Origin: Ephemerocybe angulata
Taxonomy: Eukaryota; Basidiomycota; Agaricomycetes; Agaricales; Psathyrellaceae
Assembly: GCA_013368325.1 (NCBI GenBank)
Contig: JAACJK010000224.1
Span: forward strand, 558,001 to 622,000
DNA length: 64,000 nucleotides
Reading direction: 5' to 3'
The position numbers and the translations under genes were made by a program. Positions 1-8,976 of this stretch are shown here, piece by piece. Each line of letters opens with the position of its first letter. Position 1 is the stretch's first letter. Below the pieces are notes generated by a model. The model saw only the letters and a program-made list of their open reading frames with translations, was not told the origin of the DNA and did no database searches.

Positions 1-689
1 GGACGTCTTCAACTGCCGCGTTCCACGCGTTCTCGTCCTCCAGAAACGGGGCACTGCTGTAGGGCTGAGGGTTCAGGATGGTACGCGCGTACCCCTGCAA
101 CAGGTACGTGTTATTCTGTCCCCCGGTTCACGATGGGTGCTGGTAGCCGATTACCCGTTCCTCTGACTCTGCTGATACAGTTGCACGCGTTCACTGAGGC
201 TAGGGCTCGCACGACGGAAGCAACGGAAGGAGGTCTATGAGGGGCGCGGGAGATAGGCGCTTCACGGGCAGGTTTAGAACAAGTGGAGCAGCGGCGGGCA
301 TCGGGCGTCTAAGTGCTCGATTAGGGTTTTTGGGTCAGCGCCGGCGGGGACGACTTGCCAGGTCCTCCTCGCCGTTGTACGTAGGTACGCATAGGTTGGC
401 CTGGTATGTGAGTAGGTATACAAAATATACCTACTTACTGTTTCATGGGTTTCGGAGGTTTGGGCGGGCGCTTATACCAAGTGCCGCGCCCTTACCGTCC
501 TAGTCTTCACGGGCCTTCGTATGGTCCCTAGCGCACACGCTTCGCCACTCCAGCGTACTCGAGGGGATACGGTGAGTTGGTAAATAGTGGTTACACTATT
601 ATTGGTGACGGGGACGCGACCGCACCAGGTTCGACGAATATCTCTGACATTCGGCGCTTAATCGCGCAAATACGACGACGGTCGTATCA
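1..689 (-). repeat. 3' LTR (left copy, partial)
   Basis: Bases 1-689 repeat 9992-10680 without any difference that I could find by eye. The inner boundary at 689 is supported twice: the repeat stops there, and on the minus strand the LTR starts with TGATACGACC directly after a purine run. It holds a hairpin at 408-438. The outer ~1 kb of this LTR lies outside the window. Confidence 0.95.
408..438. repeat. Hairpin with TATA-like loop side in LTR
   Basis: An inverted repeat with 13-nt arms and one mismatch flanks the loop CAAAA: GTGAGTAGGTATA and TATACCTACTTAC. An identical copy is at 10399-10429. On the element's coding strand it contains TATATTTTG about 270 nt inside the LTR, a plausible place for the U3 TATA box. 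The promoter role is inference. Confidence 0.6.
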
Positions 690-698
690 TCTCCCCCC
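690..698 (-). other. Polypurine tract next to 3' LTR
   Basis: On the minus strand the nine bases GGGGGGAGA stand immediately before the TG that opens the left LTR. A purine run at this place is the usual primer for plus-strand synthesis in LTR elements, and it fixes the element's orientation as minus. Confidence 0.75.
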
Positions 699-1065
699 AT
701 GACAGATCTTGACTGTCCCCAGTCACTAGTTCACGATGCCCGATCACGCAGTTCTTAACTGTATTCTGTATTCCTATCCCTGGTGAGCTTCTCTCGTTCT
801 CGCTTCCCTAAGGATCCCATTGCTCCCGTGCTTCTGACGGCGGCTTGTTGCGCCTCACTCTGTCTCGTTTTAGCGCCCGCTTCTCAAATAGCACCCGGCA
901 CAGTCTATCTTGCCTTCTTTTGACAGCTGTCTAAACTGACATTTGTCTAGATCTTTCACGCGTGTTGTCGTAATGTGGCACGCGTCTGTACTTCTTTCTC
1001 GAATTTCCGGTAAGATATTATCTCTATTTCTCTATGTCTCGGCATCTCCCTGGTTTCCAGGATCC

Positions 1066-1073
1066 GGATAAAA
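1066..1073 (+). promoter_or_regulatory. TATA-like box of the antisense gene
   Basis: GGATAAAAG lies about 80 nt upstream of the ATG at 1150. A pyrimidine-rich leader follows (TCTTTCTCTGCTTTCC), as is common at fungal start sites. It lies in internal element DNA, so the antisense gene would not depend on LTR transcription. Confidence 0.4.
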
Positions 1074-1149
1074 GACGAGTGAGTCTTTCTCTGCTTTCCA
1101 TCGACTCGTTCGTTTCAGTTCTCTCAGCAGCACTTCAGCTTCTCTAGCT

Positions 1150-2536
1150 ATGGCCGACACTCTTCAATCCGCGCAAGGCTCCGCCGACTTTGCAGATGCA
1201 CGTTTCAGGCTCGACGTCGGCCCCCCTCAGCAAGTCTACGATGTTCTCATCGGGACTACACACGTCCCTGAGGTTCGCAACAAGATGGAGAGTATTGAGA
1301 CGGATATGGAGGCACTGGTACGTTTCGGTTCTATTCACGAGAACGTGTCCACTGACTCTTTGCCCTAGGTTACTCACGTCGAGGGTAGTCCTTACTACCT
1401 CGGTCATCCTCACCTCGGCGCCAAACTTGCTAAGCTCCAGGGCGTAATCGCGATTGGCGCGAAGCTCATTGGCCCAGGGGATCGCCCTTTGGTCGATCCT
1501 AGGCTTCGCGATCGCCTTTCTGAGCTCGTTACTAAGTCTCGCCGCATCAAGGTACGTTCAGGCCCACCCCTTTTCACTTACACTTTTTCTCTAATGATTT
1601 CTTCAGGATGGGAAGATGTTCCCGGGCGATCTCGATCCCCCTGCCTCGCGCTATGTGGGATATCGCGGCACTAAGCGCACTGTCAGTCCTTTTCACGACT
1701 GGTCTATTCCATACCCTCCTAACTGATCACTTCGCAGTACGGTCCTCCTGCGCAAGACACTCCCAACAAAACTCGAGTTGTTACTCAAGCTCTCGGGGCT
1801 TCCCAAGGTGCTCCGGCCACTACTGGTGCGTTCTTCTGTTCGCTGTCAGGCTCTGAGTCTTGTTTGCTCACTTTTCCTTTCAGACTGGCGTGCTCGCGGC
1901 ACTGGCGGCACTCCTCCCTCGGCCTCTGAGGTTCTTCGTCGGGGTCGCGACTTTCTCAGTCGGGAAGGCCAGTCCGACGGCCCCGAGGCTCGACTTGTCG
2001 CCGCGCTCACCGCCTATCGCGGGCAGCTCTTTTCACTGGAGTCGCAGATGGACGTCGTCCAGGCTATATGGACCGAAGTTGGGAAGCAGCACGACGCTAA
2101 GGTTCTCGAGTTGCATGCTCAGTTGGGGGAGTCCGATCCTCCGATGCGAGTCTCGTATTCGTCTCGTCCTGCTGAGACTCGTGCGCTTGGGGAGCCCGAA
2201 GCGGTCACTAGCAGGGTCACTGTGGATCTTCGCGTGTCCTCTAGTTCCGCTCCTCGCGCTCTTCGGGAGACTCGTGCCCGCGCCGCTGCTGCTGCGAGCG
2301 TCAGGGCTGAAGCGGCGAAGGTAGAGGCTTCTCTTGGCTCGGGTTCGCGTGACAAAGGCAAACAGCGCGCCGTTGAACCTGAGCGCGCCTCCACCCGCTC
2401 TAACCAGCGCTCCTGGGCTGATGAAGTCGCCGAGGAGGATACTCGTATGGCAGTCTCGGATGGGGAGGACCAGGTTGCGTACGAGAGTGAAAGTGACGAG
2501 TCTGACGCGCCCCGCAAGGGGTACCACAGCTCGTAG
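1150..2536 (+). CDS. Five-exon gene antisense to the retrotransposon, unknown function
   Basis: Joining 1150-1317, 1369-1551, 1607-1681, 1738-1825 and 1884-2536 gives a frame of 388 residues with all phases closing. The introns are 51-58 nt with GTACG, GTACG, GTCAG or GTGCG donors and CAG/TAG acceptors. The N-terminal half (about 170 residues) looks globular. The middle (about 190-250) may be helical. The last 120 residues are Ala/Arg-rich, then very acidic and Ser-rich, with a DKGKQRA stretch that resembles tails of basidiomycete retroelement Gag-like proteins. No catalytic motif is visible. It sits between pol and the 3' LTR and converges on pol (stops at 2536 and 2573). It may be an accessory element gene or captured host sequence. 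I do not recognise the family. Gene reality is well supported by the splicing pattern; function is unknown. Confidence 0.72.
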
Positions 2537-2572
2537 GTTTCTTATTCGAGCTCTTCACTTTGGGACGGGTTT

Positions 2573-2846
2573 TTACTCTTGGTTGGTCTCGTAGTCACGT
2601 TCGGAGCCTTCTTCTTCATCACTGTCCTCACTTTCTGTACGCATTTTGGGCATTCTGTCGAAGTTAAAATCAACGTGTCTTTTCTCCCCGTCCTCTGTCG
2701 AGTTTTCGAGTTCACTGATAGCTGTCTCATCTAAGTCAAATCCGAAGCCTGGAATATCTTCGAGGGTAATAGCCTTTCTCGCATAGTACGGAATCACTCT
2801 ATAGGCTGCGACTTTGCTCTGGTACACTGCACCGTTGAGTTCGGAG
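2573..2846 (-). pseudogene. Detached C-terminal tail of the retrotransposon polyprotein
   Basis: On the minus strand, in a different frame from pol, this stretch reads as the typical end of an agaricomycete Ty3 integrase: GAVYQSKVAAYRVIPYYARK, then an acidic Ser/Glu tail ending at 2573. It begins where pol loses homology. The integrase core that should precede it is absent. There is no chromodomain. It can only be translated by a further frameshift, so it is probably dead sequence left by an internal deletion near 2838-2850. Confidence 0.7.
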
Positions 2847-5727
2847 TCATGTGGAGGGTATCTACATGCACTACTTGGAATATAGAAGGCGTCTCGGTCA
2901 CGATAGGAGGTATTTTCACCAGCATTTTCTGTCTCTGTTGGCAGATATGGCATGTCTTGACATAGCGTTCGACATCACTAGCTAGCTCGGGCCACCAAAA
3001 ACGTCTCGAAATGAAGGCACGAGTCGCGTAGGTACCACGATGGCCGTTGGCGTCGTGCGATCCTTTTAGAATACGCATCCTAGCCGGTATATCTACTACT
3101 ACCCGGTGGTGGCCTTCGCCATCCTCGCGCCTAAACAAGCGCCCGTCCTGCGCTATAAAGAACTTCTTTGCGAAGCGCTCAAACGCGGGGCGGTCATCAT
3201 CACTAACTCCGGCGAGGGCTGAAGTGGGATCGCGCAGCCATCCCATGATGGTGGGTACCCACTTATCCAACCTCTTAGCCTGGCTGGATCTCGTTTCTAT
3301 GGGATAAGGTTCTCCTGGGTCGGAGTCTACTTCTTGATTCACTGTTGTAGCTAAGGAAAGGATTTCCAACTCTACCGTCTCTGTCACGTCCTCAAGTAGG
3401 TATGTTTCTAAGTGTCTGCGATGCTCACTTTTGGCACATGCTAGTCGGTCACTTATGTCCACGAGATACTGGTCGAACTCTTCCGTGCTCTGTTCACTTG
3501 TCGATACTACCTCCTGGAGGTACCCTCCCCGGGAATCAATTTCATTTTTGAAATCTGAAAAATCCAGAGGTTCCTCATCATGTTCAAACTTCTTGGAGTA
3601 CGTGATGGCTAAGTCCGCATCAACGTCCTCGCACTCGGGAAATTCACGACGAAGGGGGTCACCGGGTTGGCCTCGGCGCCTAGACAGACCATCCGCTAAT
3701 GCGAACGACTTTCCGGAGACATGGGAGAGCTCAAATGCAAATTTGCGGATTTGCTCTATCCACCGGTTTATCGTGGCGTTCGGGGCCGCACCTGGATTTT
3801 TCAACATCCCCTGGATGTACTTGGCATCCGTCTCAATTATCAGAGGGCGGGCCATGATCAAACTGTACTCGTTCTCTTTTAGGGCACGCATAAGTCCATA
3901 GAGTTCACGTTTGGGCTGCGAATAGTTCGCTTCGGTCTCGTTGAGGAGAGTGGACCCGAAGCGGATGTAATTCCACTTTGACCAAGTTTCCGCGTCTAGC
4001 TGGGATAAATACCATCCCACGGCAATGTAAGAGGTGTCCACCGATAGGCGCAGAGGCGCTCCACTCTTCACGTCTAGTGCTTTGAGCAGCGGTGCCTCCT
4101 CGATTGCACTTTTCAAGTCTAACATTGCTGCTTCCTGTTCTGGACCCCACACGAAAGGTACGTTCTTCCGTGTGAGTTTCTGTATGGGCTCTGCACGTTC
4201 TGCATAATCTTTCACGAATATTCGGAAGGTCCCAACTGTACCCAGAAAGGTACGCACGTCCGAAACGTCTACGCAGGGGCCCCATCGTGAGATGAGACCG
4301 ACCCGGTCGGGCGTGGGTTTACGGCCCTCGTAGGACACTTGGTGCCCTACCACGGTAAATTCCGAACGACACAAGTTCGTCTTCTTGCCACTGAACGTTC
4401 CCCCACAATATTTCATCCTTTCAGTAATTCTGTTCACGTCTTGCAAGTGCTCCCACACGAAGCGGCGAATGCCGGAATTCTCTGGGATAGTCTCGTAAGT
4501 CCCATCTGCGAGTATATATCTCGAACGCGGGCCCTTAATATGCACGTCGTCTATGAACGGCTCTGTATACTGTGGGATTTCTGGCTGGAGAATAGTTACG
4601 ACATCATCGTGAAAAATAGGCACTGAGTTCGTCCAGCCCATTGGCAGGGTCACTAGGCGCATCGCGCCGAACGGCGTTTGGAAAGTTGTTAAGTCTCGCG
4701 AGCCCTCATCCAACAAGCGCTCGTCGTACCCAACATACAGATCCATGGTCGTTCCACAAGCTAGTCCCGCAAATCGAGACGCTAACTCTTCGACATTAGG
4801 TGGTAATCCTGAGTGTGCTATCGTTACCGCGTTAAGCGGTTCTAAACTATGCACAATTCTGAGACTCTTTCCATCTTTCTTTAGCACGCAGAACCATCGA
4901 CTTCGATAGGACGAGTTCGATGGTTCCCAGACCCCAGCGCTAATCTTACTTCTCATCATCTCACAGAGAGAGTCGAAAAGGTAGGGCGCAATAGGACCTT
5001 GTCTCTCCACCCACGGTTGGTGAGGCACGGTTGCGATTTTCACTGGCTTGAAGAAATCAGGTCGGAATCGACCACGCTCACTCTCCTCCCACGCGAAAGC
5101 TTCATTCTGCACGGACATAAAATGGTGCATCAGCTTTCGCTCTTCAGGCCACCAGAAATCTGGATGCGCCTTGTCGAACCATTGCTGACGCTCCGCTGTA
5201 TACCGTCCCGAAGGTACGTAGTCCGGCGGGTGCGTCGGGAGCGGCTCTAAGTTCTGTAGCGGGTCTCCCACTATTTCTCTGACTATCCTGAATTCCTCTG
5301 GGCTTGTGGTGTACACGGGGCGTACTTTCTTATCCACTGGCTTGTATTTCTTTCCCGTACTGACTCCTTTCACTTTAGCCTTTTTCGGCTGCCCTGACTG
5401 TTTGCTCGATTGGGGCACATGCTCCTCACTTGGTTGCTGCTGAAGGTACTGTAAGAAGGTTTCTCGGTCTCTGGGGTTCGTACCCTCTTCATCGAGCGCC
5501 TGTGATAGAAATAGCGTTTTTAATTCATGGGTTTCGAAGCTTTTCTCGTTGGTGGGCCTCGAAGTGGCAACAATTCGCGGAAGCCCGGTCTCAGAGAACT
5601 CGACGATGCACGCGATATCTCCCTGAGTCTCGCTCAGCTCCTCGAAATCTGAAAAGCCGCATTCATTCTCTCTTTCAGGTACTCCGGCACCATTCCACGC
5701 GGGAACGTTGGAATAGTCACTTGTTGC
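2794..5727 (-). pseudogene. pol: pol: reverse transcriptase, RNase H, truncated integrase
   Basis: The open frame runs from 5727 to a stop at 2794 (977 codons). It begins inside the end of the protease frame, shifted -1, so it is probably made by frameshifting rather than from its own ATG. In order it shows a ~200-residue N-terminal segment, the RT (LKKDGKSLRIVHSL, TPFGAMRLVTLPMGW, and FIDD as the YxDD motif), an RNase H domain (LSVDTSYIAVGWYLS, IIETDAKY), a charged linker, and the integrase HHCC zinc domain (HDANGHRGTY, CHICQQRQ). Only the first catalytic Asp of the integrase core is reached (VVHVDTLHM). The frame then runs out after about 16 unrelated residues. The core with the other two acidic residues is missing, so this copy cannot make active integrase. 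RT and RNase H appear intact. Confidence 0.9.
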
Positions 5728-6823
5728 TCATTATTTGGGTCGGTGAGAGTCAGGGTGTGAGCACCGTCCGGTCTACTTGCGGACAACGCGCTCATTGCAC
5801 ACAGGAAAGGCCGTCCCAAGAGGACTTTGTAAGCCGCGGTTTTCACTACGTGCAGTTGCACGTACGCCACTACACCATTTCCACAGTGTATGGGTACGTT
5901 TCTAGCAAGCCCTAAGGTCGTCGCTGTTGTTTTGTTTGACGACTGGAGTCCGATCCTAAGCGCGGGATCCCAAGATATACCTAGCTCGACCGCTGAGGCC
6001 TCACTAACCGAACACACTTGCGAACCTTCGTCGATTATCGCCTCTTCTTCACGACAACGGTTCACTACGGGGAAGAAGGTTCTGATTTTCTCGGACGAGG
6101 CTGCGGCAACGAGTCCTTGCACTTCGGCGCCCGTGTTATCGATTAAGAAACACTCGATGGGGTCCGGGCAGACAAGTCCTCCTTTTGGTACATCCTGCCT
6201 ACCATCTGATATGTAATGCGCGGGTAAGTGTAAGTCCTGAAGGAAGACCTGGACGGGTGAGTCCATGTCCTTCGCACTCTTGGCTTGCGCCTGCACTGGA
6301 GATTCTAATTCTAGTAGTGCTAGCACGTCGTTCTCGGTCACTTGTCTACTCAACCCCAATTCCCCGTTAACTTCCTCCAACTCCTCGATCAACACTTCGC
6401 GCAACGGGATATCGCCGTTGGACTGCCGTCTCAGCTTATTCTTTCTAATCAGGTCCGTCGCTAACGTTCTGGTACGAGGCGACAATTGAAGCAGGTCTGC
6501 GAACTTGATAGGGTGCGCATGATTAAATATCTCGGTAAGGATCCCGAGGATATTTTCTCGATCTTCCAGAGTGATTCTCGGCTTCGCTACACGGGTATTT
6601 TCTCTCTCGACCTTCTCACTACTTTTCTCGAGTCCGTCTTGCGGTCTGATGGGTTGGACGCGCTGCGGTGGTACCAGTACATATGGTACCAACTTAGCTC
6701 GCCTGTCTGGTTCTCTCTCTCCTTCTCCCTCTTGCGTAGCCATCCCACCGCCTTTCTCTTCGTCTCTCTTATCTGTCTCTTTCTTGCTCTGGATAGGTGG
6801 CCCTCTCTTACGAGGGCTCACCG
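5634..6823 (-). CDS. pro: Retropepsin-like aspartic protease region (pro)
   Basis: This frame of about 395 residues lies between gag and pol, -1 to gag and +1 to pol. The first 200 residues are charged and low in complexity. The protease domain follows: EEAIIDEGSQVCSVS holds the catalytic Asp in a DEG form often seen in fungal Ty3 elements in place of DTG/DSG, and KVLLGRPFL is the conserved second motif. There is no convincing ATG at its 5' end. Access by -1 frameshift at the end of gag fits the signal found there. It overlaps pol by 94 nt (5634-5727). Confidence 0.82.
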
Positions 6824-6830
6824 AAAACCC
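6796..6830 (-). promoter_or_regulatory. -1 ribosomal frameshift signal between gag and pro
   Basis: On the minus strand the gag frame ends GAG GGT TTT CGG TGA. The seven bases GGGTTTT (6824-6830) fit the slippery rule X-XXY-YYZ in the gag frame. Six nt further on begins a stem GCCCTC with loop GTAAGA and GAGGGC, extended outward across a bulged A by GGTG pairing with CACC (6796-6822). Slipping back one base enters the protease frame directly. The heptamer, spacer and stem fit the known pattern of viral and retroelement -1 frameshift sites. Function is inferred. Confidence 0.75.
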
Positions 6831-8863
6831 TCCGCGTTCGCTCCATGACTACGGGTTTGGATTTGGTATTGTTCCAATCCGTCTAACCGCTTGGTTAGCA
6901 ATTGGAACATGTCACGAACGTCTGACGCCGGTACACTCAGAGGTGAGACTGAAGTCTGATATTGCACGGTCGCTTGGGAAGGTATCTGAGTGGGGGGCTG
7001 AGGGGCTCGAAGCGACGAGATAATGTGAGTGGCCATGTTATTCATCGCGCTCTGATTCTCACTTCTCATTCTTTCCAACGACTGTTGTAGGAACGTATGC
7101 GTGACCGTTTCGGGTTCAGACTGCAAGAAAATCATGCTATTTTCCTCTACCTGACCCCAATCATCCGCAGTAAGCATGTTCACGACGACCGTAGGATTGT
7201 AAGTCCCTGCTAAGATCGCATCGGCTCTCTGTTTCATACTGAGCCCATCAGGACTGTCTCTCGAGAGTTGTCGGTTATTAACGTAGATATTATAACCACG
7301 CTGTGTCACTCTTCCACTGGACTTATCCATCTCCAACGTAGGGCAGGCCATCAACATATGCCCTTCGACTTTGCAGTAGTAACAGATTCTCGGGGGCGTA
7401 TTAAACGGGTTCCCTTGGGGCCGCGTATACAACCCTTGTCTCGGATGTTGGGTATGCTGGGACTGCGAACCGTACGTAGGTACGGTGCTCTGCTGAAATA
7501 CGGGTGCGCTAGGTCCCGTCTGCATGAGGCTATCGCACTTACCGACCACCTCTTTCATTTGCACTCCCATGGTGTCTAAACGACTTAGCACGGCCTGGAA
7601 ATTAGACTCCATCTCTTCCTGCTTCACTTTGATGCTATCGAAGACTTTCCCGCCTCCTCCACTATATGAAGGTTCAATCTTGACGCGAGTATAGTCCGAC
7701 ATCGAAGGCTCGAAACTAAGATCCCCAAACGGACCTGTAGTTCCTCCGGCCACCAACTCACGAGCTTTCTCCGCCACATCCGTCCACAGGTACGGATCCT
7801 CATCGCTCGCATTCGTTCTCGGGGTAAGTTTCTCTTGCAGTTTTTCTCTAAAGCCTGAGGTCAAACACCTCAAGTACATGCGTACAAGTTCACGGTTCGA
7901 CACAACACTCCCCACCGCTTTTCCCTCGGCCAAGAAACCTAACGAGAAATCAAAGAAGTCCGCACGATCTTGGCGAGATATCGGATCCCTCGACCATTTA
8001 CTGACCAACGCGTCTAGTCGAGCCATCGCACCCGCTTCCTCCTGGGCTCTACGAGGTAGGACCTTCATCACTTCTGCTCGCCATTCTGCAAATGACCTCT
8101 GCGTGGCACCATTTTTAGCTAGTAAGGCCCATCGCTTCTTAATACCCTCCGGAAGGTACGATAAGGCCCACTTGATCACTTCCGCCGGGTCATCTGCGAT
8201 ACCCGCCTCGGCTGCGGCCATTTCTACTTGCTCGAAGAATCGTGCCGCTGACCCTGGTTCCTCCGGGTCATACATGGGATGGTTTTTACCATACGGTGCG
8301 GGCATACGACCCTTCTTGTCTGACATGGTTTCACTAACGGGGTTCTCGGGAGTCTCTAATTCTCGTTTTCTGGGAGGCGGCGTCTGGGGAGGTGTAGCGA
8401 ATCCTCCTGGGAAGCGTGGGTCTGAGGTACGTGTCTCGTTGGAATGCTGGGACTCGGTCTCGTGGCTCTGTGAACGCGCGCTTCTGGCGGGGCTCGAACT
8501 TCTGGCTGACGGAGTGGGTTGTAAGAGACCGGCGACTTCGTCGTCTTCGGACAACCACTCTTGAAATGACTTCTCGGGACTAGGACGGTTCTCGAGAGAT
8601 GTGAAACTGAGTACTCCTCGAAAGGTAGGACTTCCTGATTTGGATGAAGGGTTTGACCCGACGTTCTCTGTGCTGGTGGAAGCGCGCGACTGTTGCGCGT
8701 TCTCTAAGTCTCGGGCTGCTTTAGCTTCACGAAGCTTTTTCTTGAGCTCTCCTAAGGGAGACTTGCTGAAGTCGACAACCGGTTCCGGACTATCGGTGCG
8801 GGTGCGGCGGGTTTTTCTGGGTACAGGTGTAGTACTCAGTTTTGCAACTTTCTGTACGTAGCT
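6818..8863 (-). CDS. gag: gag: capsid/nucleocapsid polyprotein
   Basis: The open frame runs from 8863 down to the TGA at 6818. The N-terminal part is Ser/Pro/Arg-rich. From about 8330 a capsid-like helical region begins (PGSAARFFEQVEMAAAEAGI). Further on is one CX2CX4HX4C zinc knuckle (CYYCKVEGHMLMAC, near 7350-7390). No ATG occurs upstream of the one at 8326 in this frame. The frame nevertheless stays open with biased composition back to 8851, where TACAG forms a 3' splice site. The true start may therefore lie in an upstream exon within the LTR leader, or translation may begin at 8326. The frame ends in the frameshift signal that feeds the protease. Confidence 0.85.
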   Translation of the reverse strand, partial: SYVQKVAKLSTTPVPRKTRRTRTDSPEPVVDFSKSPLGELKKKLREAKAARDLENAQQSRASTSTENVGSNPSSKSGSPTFRGVLSFTSLENRPSPEKSFQEWLSEDDEVAGLLQPTPSARSSSPARSARSQSHETESQHSNETRTSDPRFPGGFATPPQTPPPRKRELETPENPVSETMSDKKGRMPAPYGKNHPMYDPEEPGSAARFFEQVEMAAAEAGIADDPAEVIKWALSYLPEGIKKRWALLAKNGATQRSFAEWRAEVMKVLPRRAQEEAGAMARLDALVSKWSRDPISRQDRADFFDFSLGFLAEGKAVGSVVSNRELVRMYLRCLTSGFREKLQEKLTPRTNASDEDPYLWTDVAEKARELVAGGTTGPFGDLSFEPSMSDYTRVKIEPSYSGGGGKVFDSIKVKQEEMESNFQAVLSRLDTMGVQMKEVVGKCDSLMQTGPSAPVFQQSTVPTYGSQSQHTQHPRQGLYTRPQGNPFNTPPRICYYCKVEGHMLMACPTLEMDKSSGRVTQRGYNIYVNNRQLSRDSPDGLSMKQRADAILAGTYNPTVVVNMLTADDWGQVEENSMIFLQSEPETVTHTFLQQSLERMRSENQSAMNNMATHIISSLRAPQPPTQIPSQATVQYQTSVSPLSVPASDVRDMFQLLTKRLDGLEQYQIQTRSHGANAEGFR

Positions 8864-8925
8864 CTAGGCACGGGTAATTTAAACTGATTTTAAATCACGA
8901 CTGCGAGTTCGATCCTCACGGTGTT
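8850..8925 (+). other. tRNA-like (Lys-like) sequence in element leader
   Basis: Read on the plus strand, TAGCTC (8859), TGATTTTAAATCA (8885-8897) and GCGAGTTCGATCCTCAC (8903-8919) fall in the order and spacing of the D arm/A box, an anticodon arm and a T arm/B box. They most resemble a decayed tRNA-Lys(UUU). The stems carry mismatches and no acceptor stem pairs well, so it is not a working tRNA. It could be tRNA primer sequence once copied into the element, or chance. Confidence 0.3.
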
Positions 8926-8956
8926 TCAGCGAAAGGGATGAATTAGTTTAATAAAT

Positions 8957-8975
8957 CCCCTCGCGGTGGGCTCCA
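8957..8975 (-). other. Candidate primer-binding site
   Basis: On the minus strand the LTR end CATCATCA is followed by one T and then TGGAGCCCACCGCGAGGGG. A TGG start one base after an LTR ending in CA is the usual form of a site complementary to a tRNA 3' CCA end. I could not match it to a specific tRNA from memory. Confidence 0.5.
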
Positions 8976-8976
8976 A

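Noticed and set aside
237..503. 88-residue open frame in both LTRs (also 10228-10494)
   Set aside because: It lies antisense to the element within the LTR, has low-complexity Arg/Gly/Ser content and no known motif. It is duplicated only because the LTRs are identical.
2033..2527. Minus-strand open frames opposite the last exon of the antisense gene
   Set aside because: They shadow the coding frame at 1884-2536, which has splice support. The minus frames have no ATG context or motif and lie between the pol stop and the LTR.
7878..8564. 228-residue plus-strand frame opposite gag
   Set aside because: It is a mirror of the gag frame with skewed Ser/Arg/Ala composition, no domain and no promoter.
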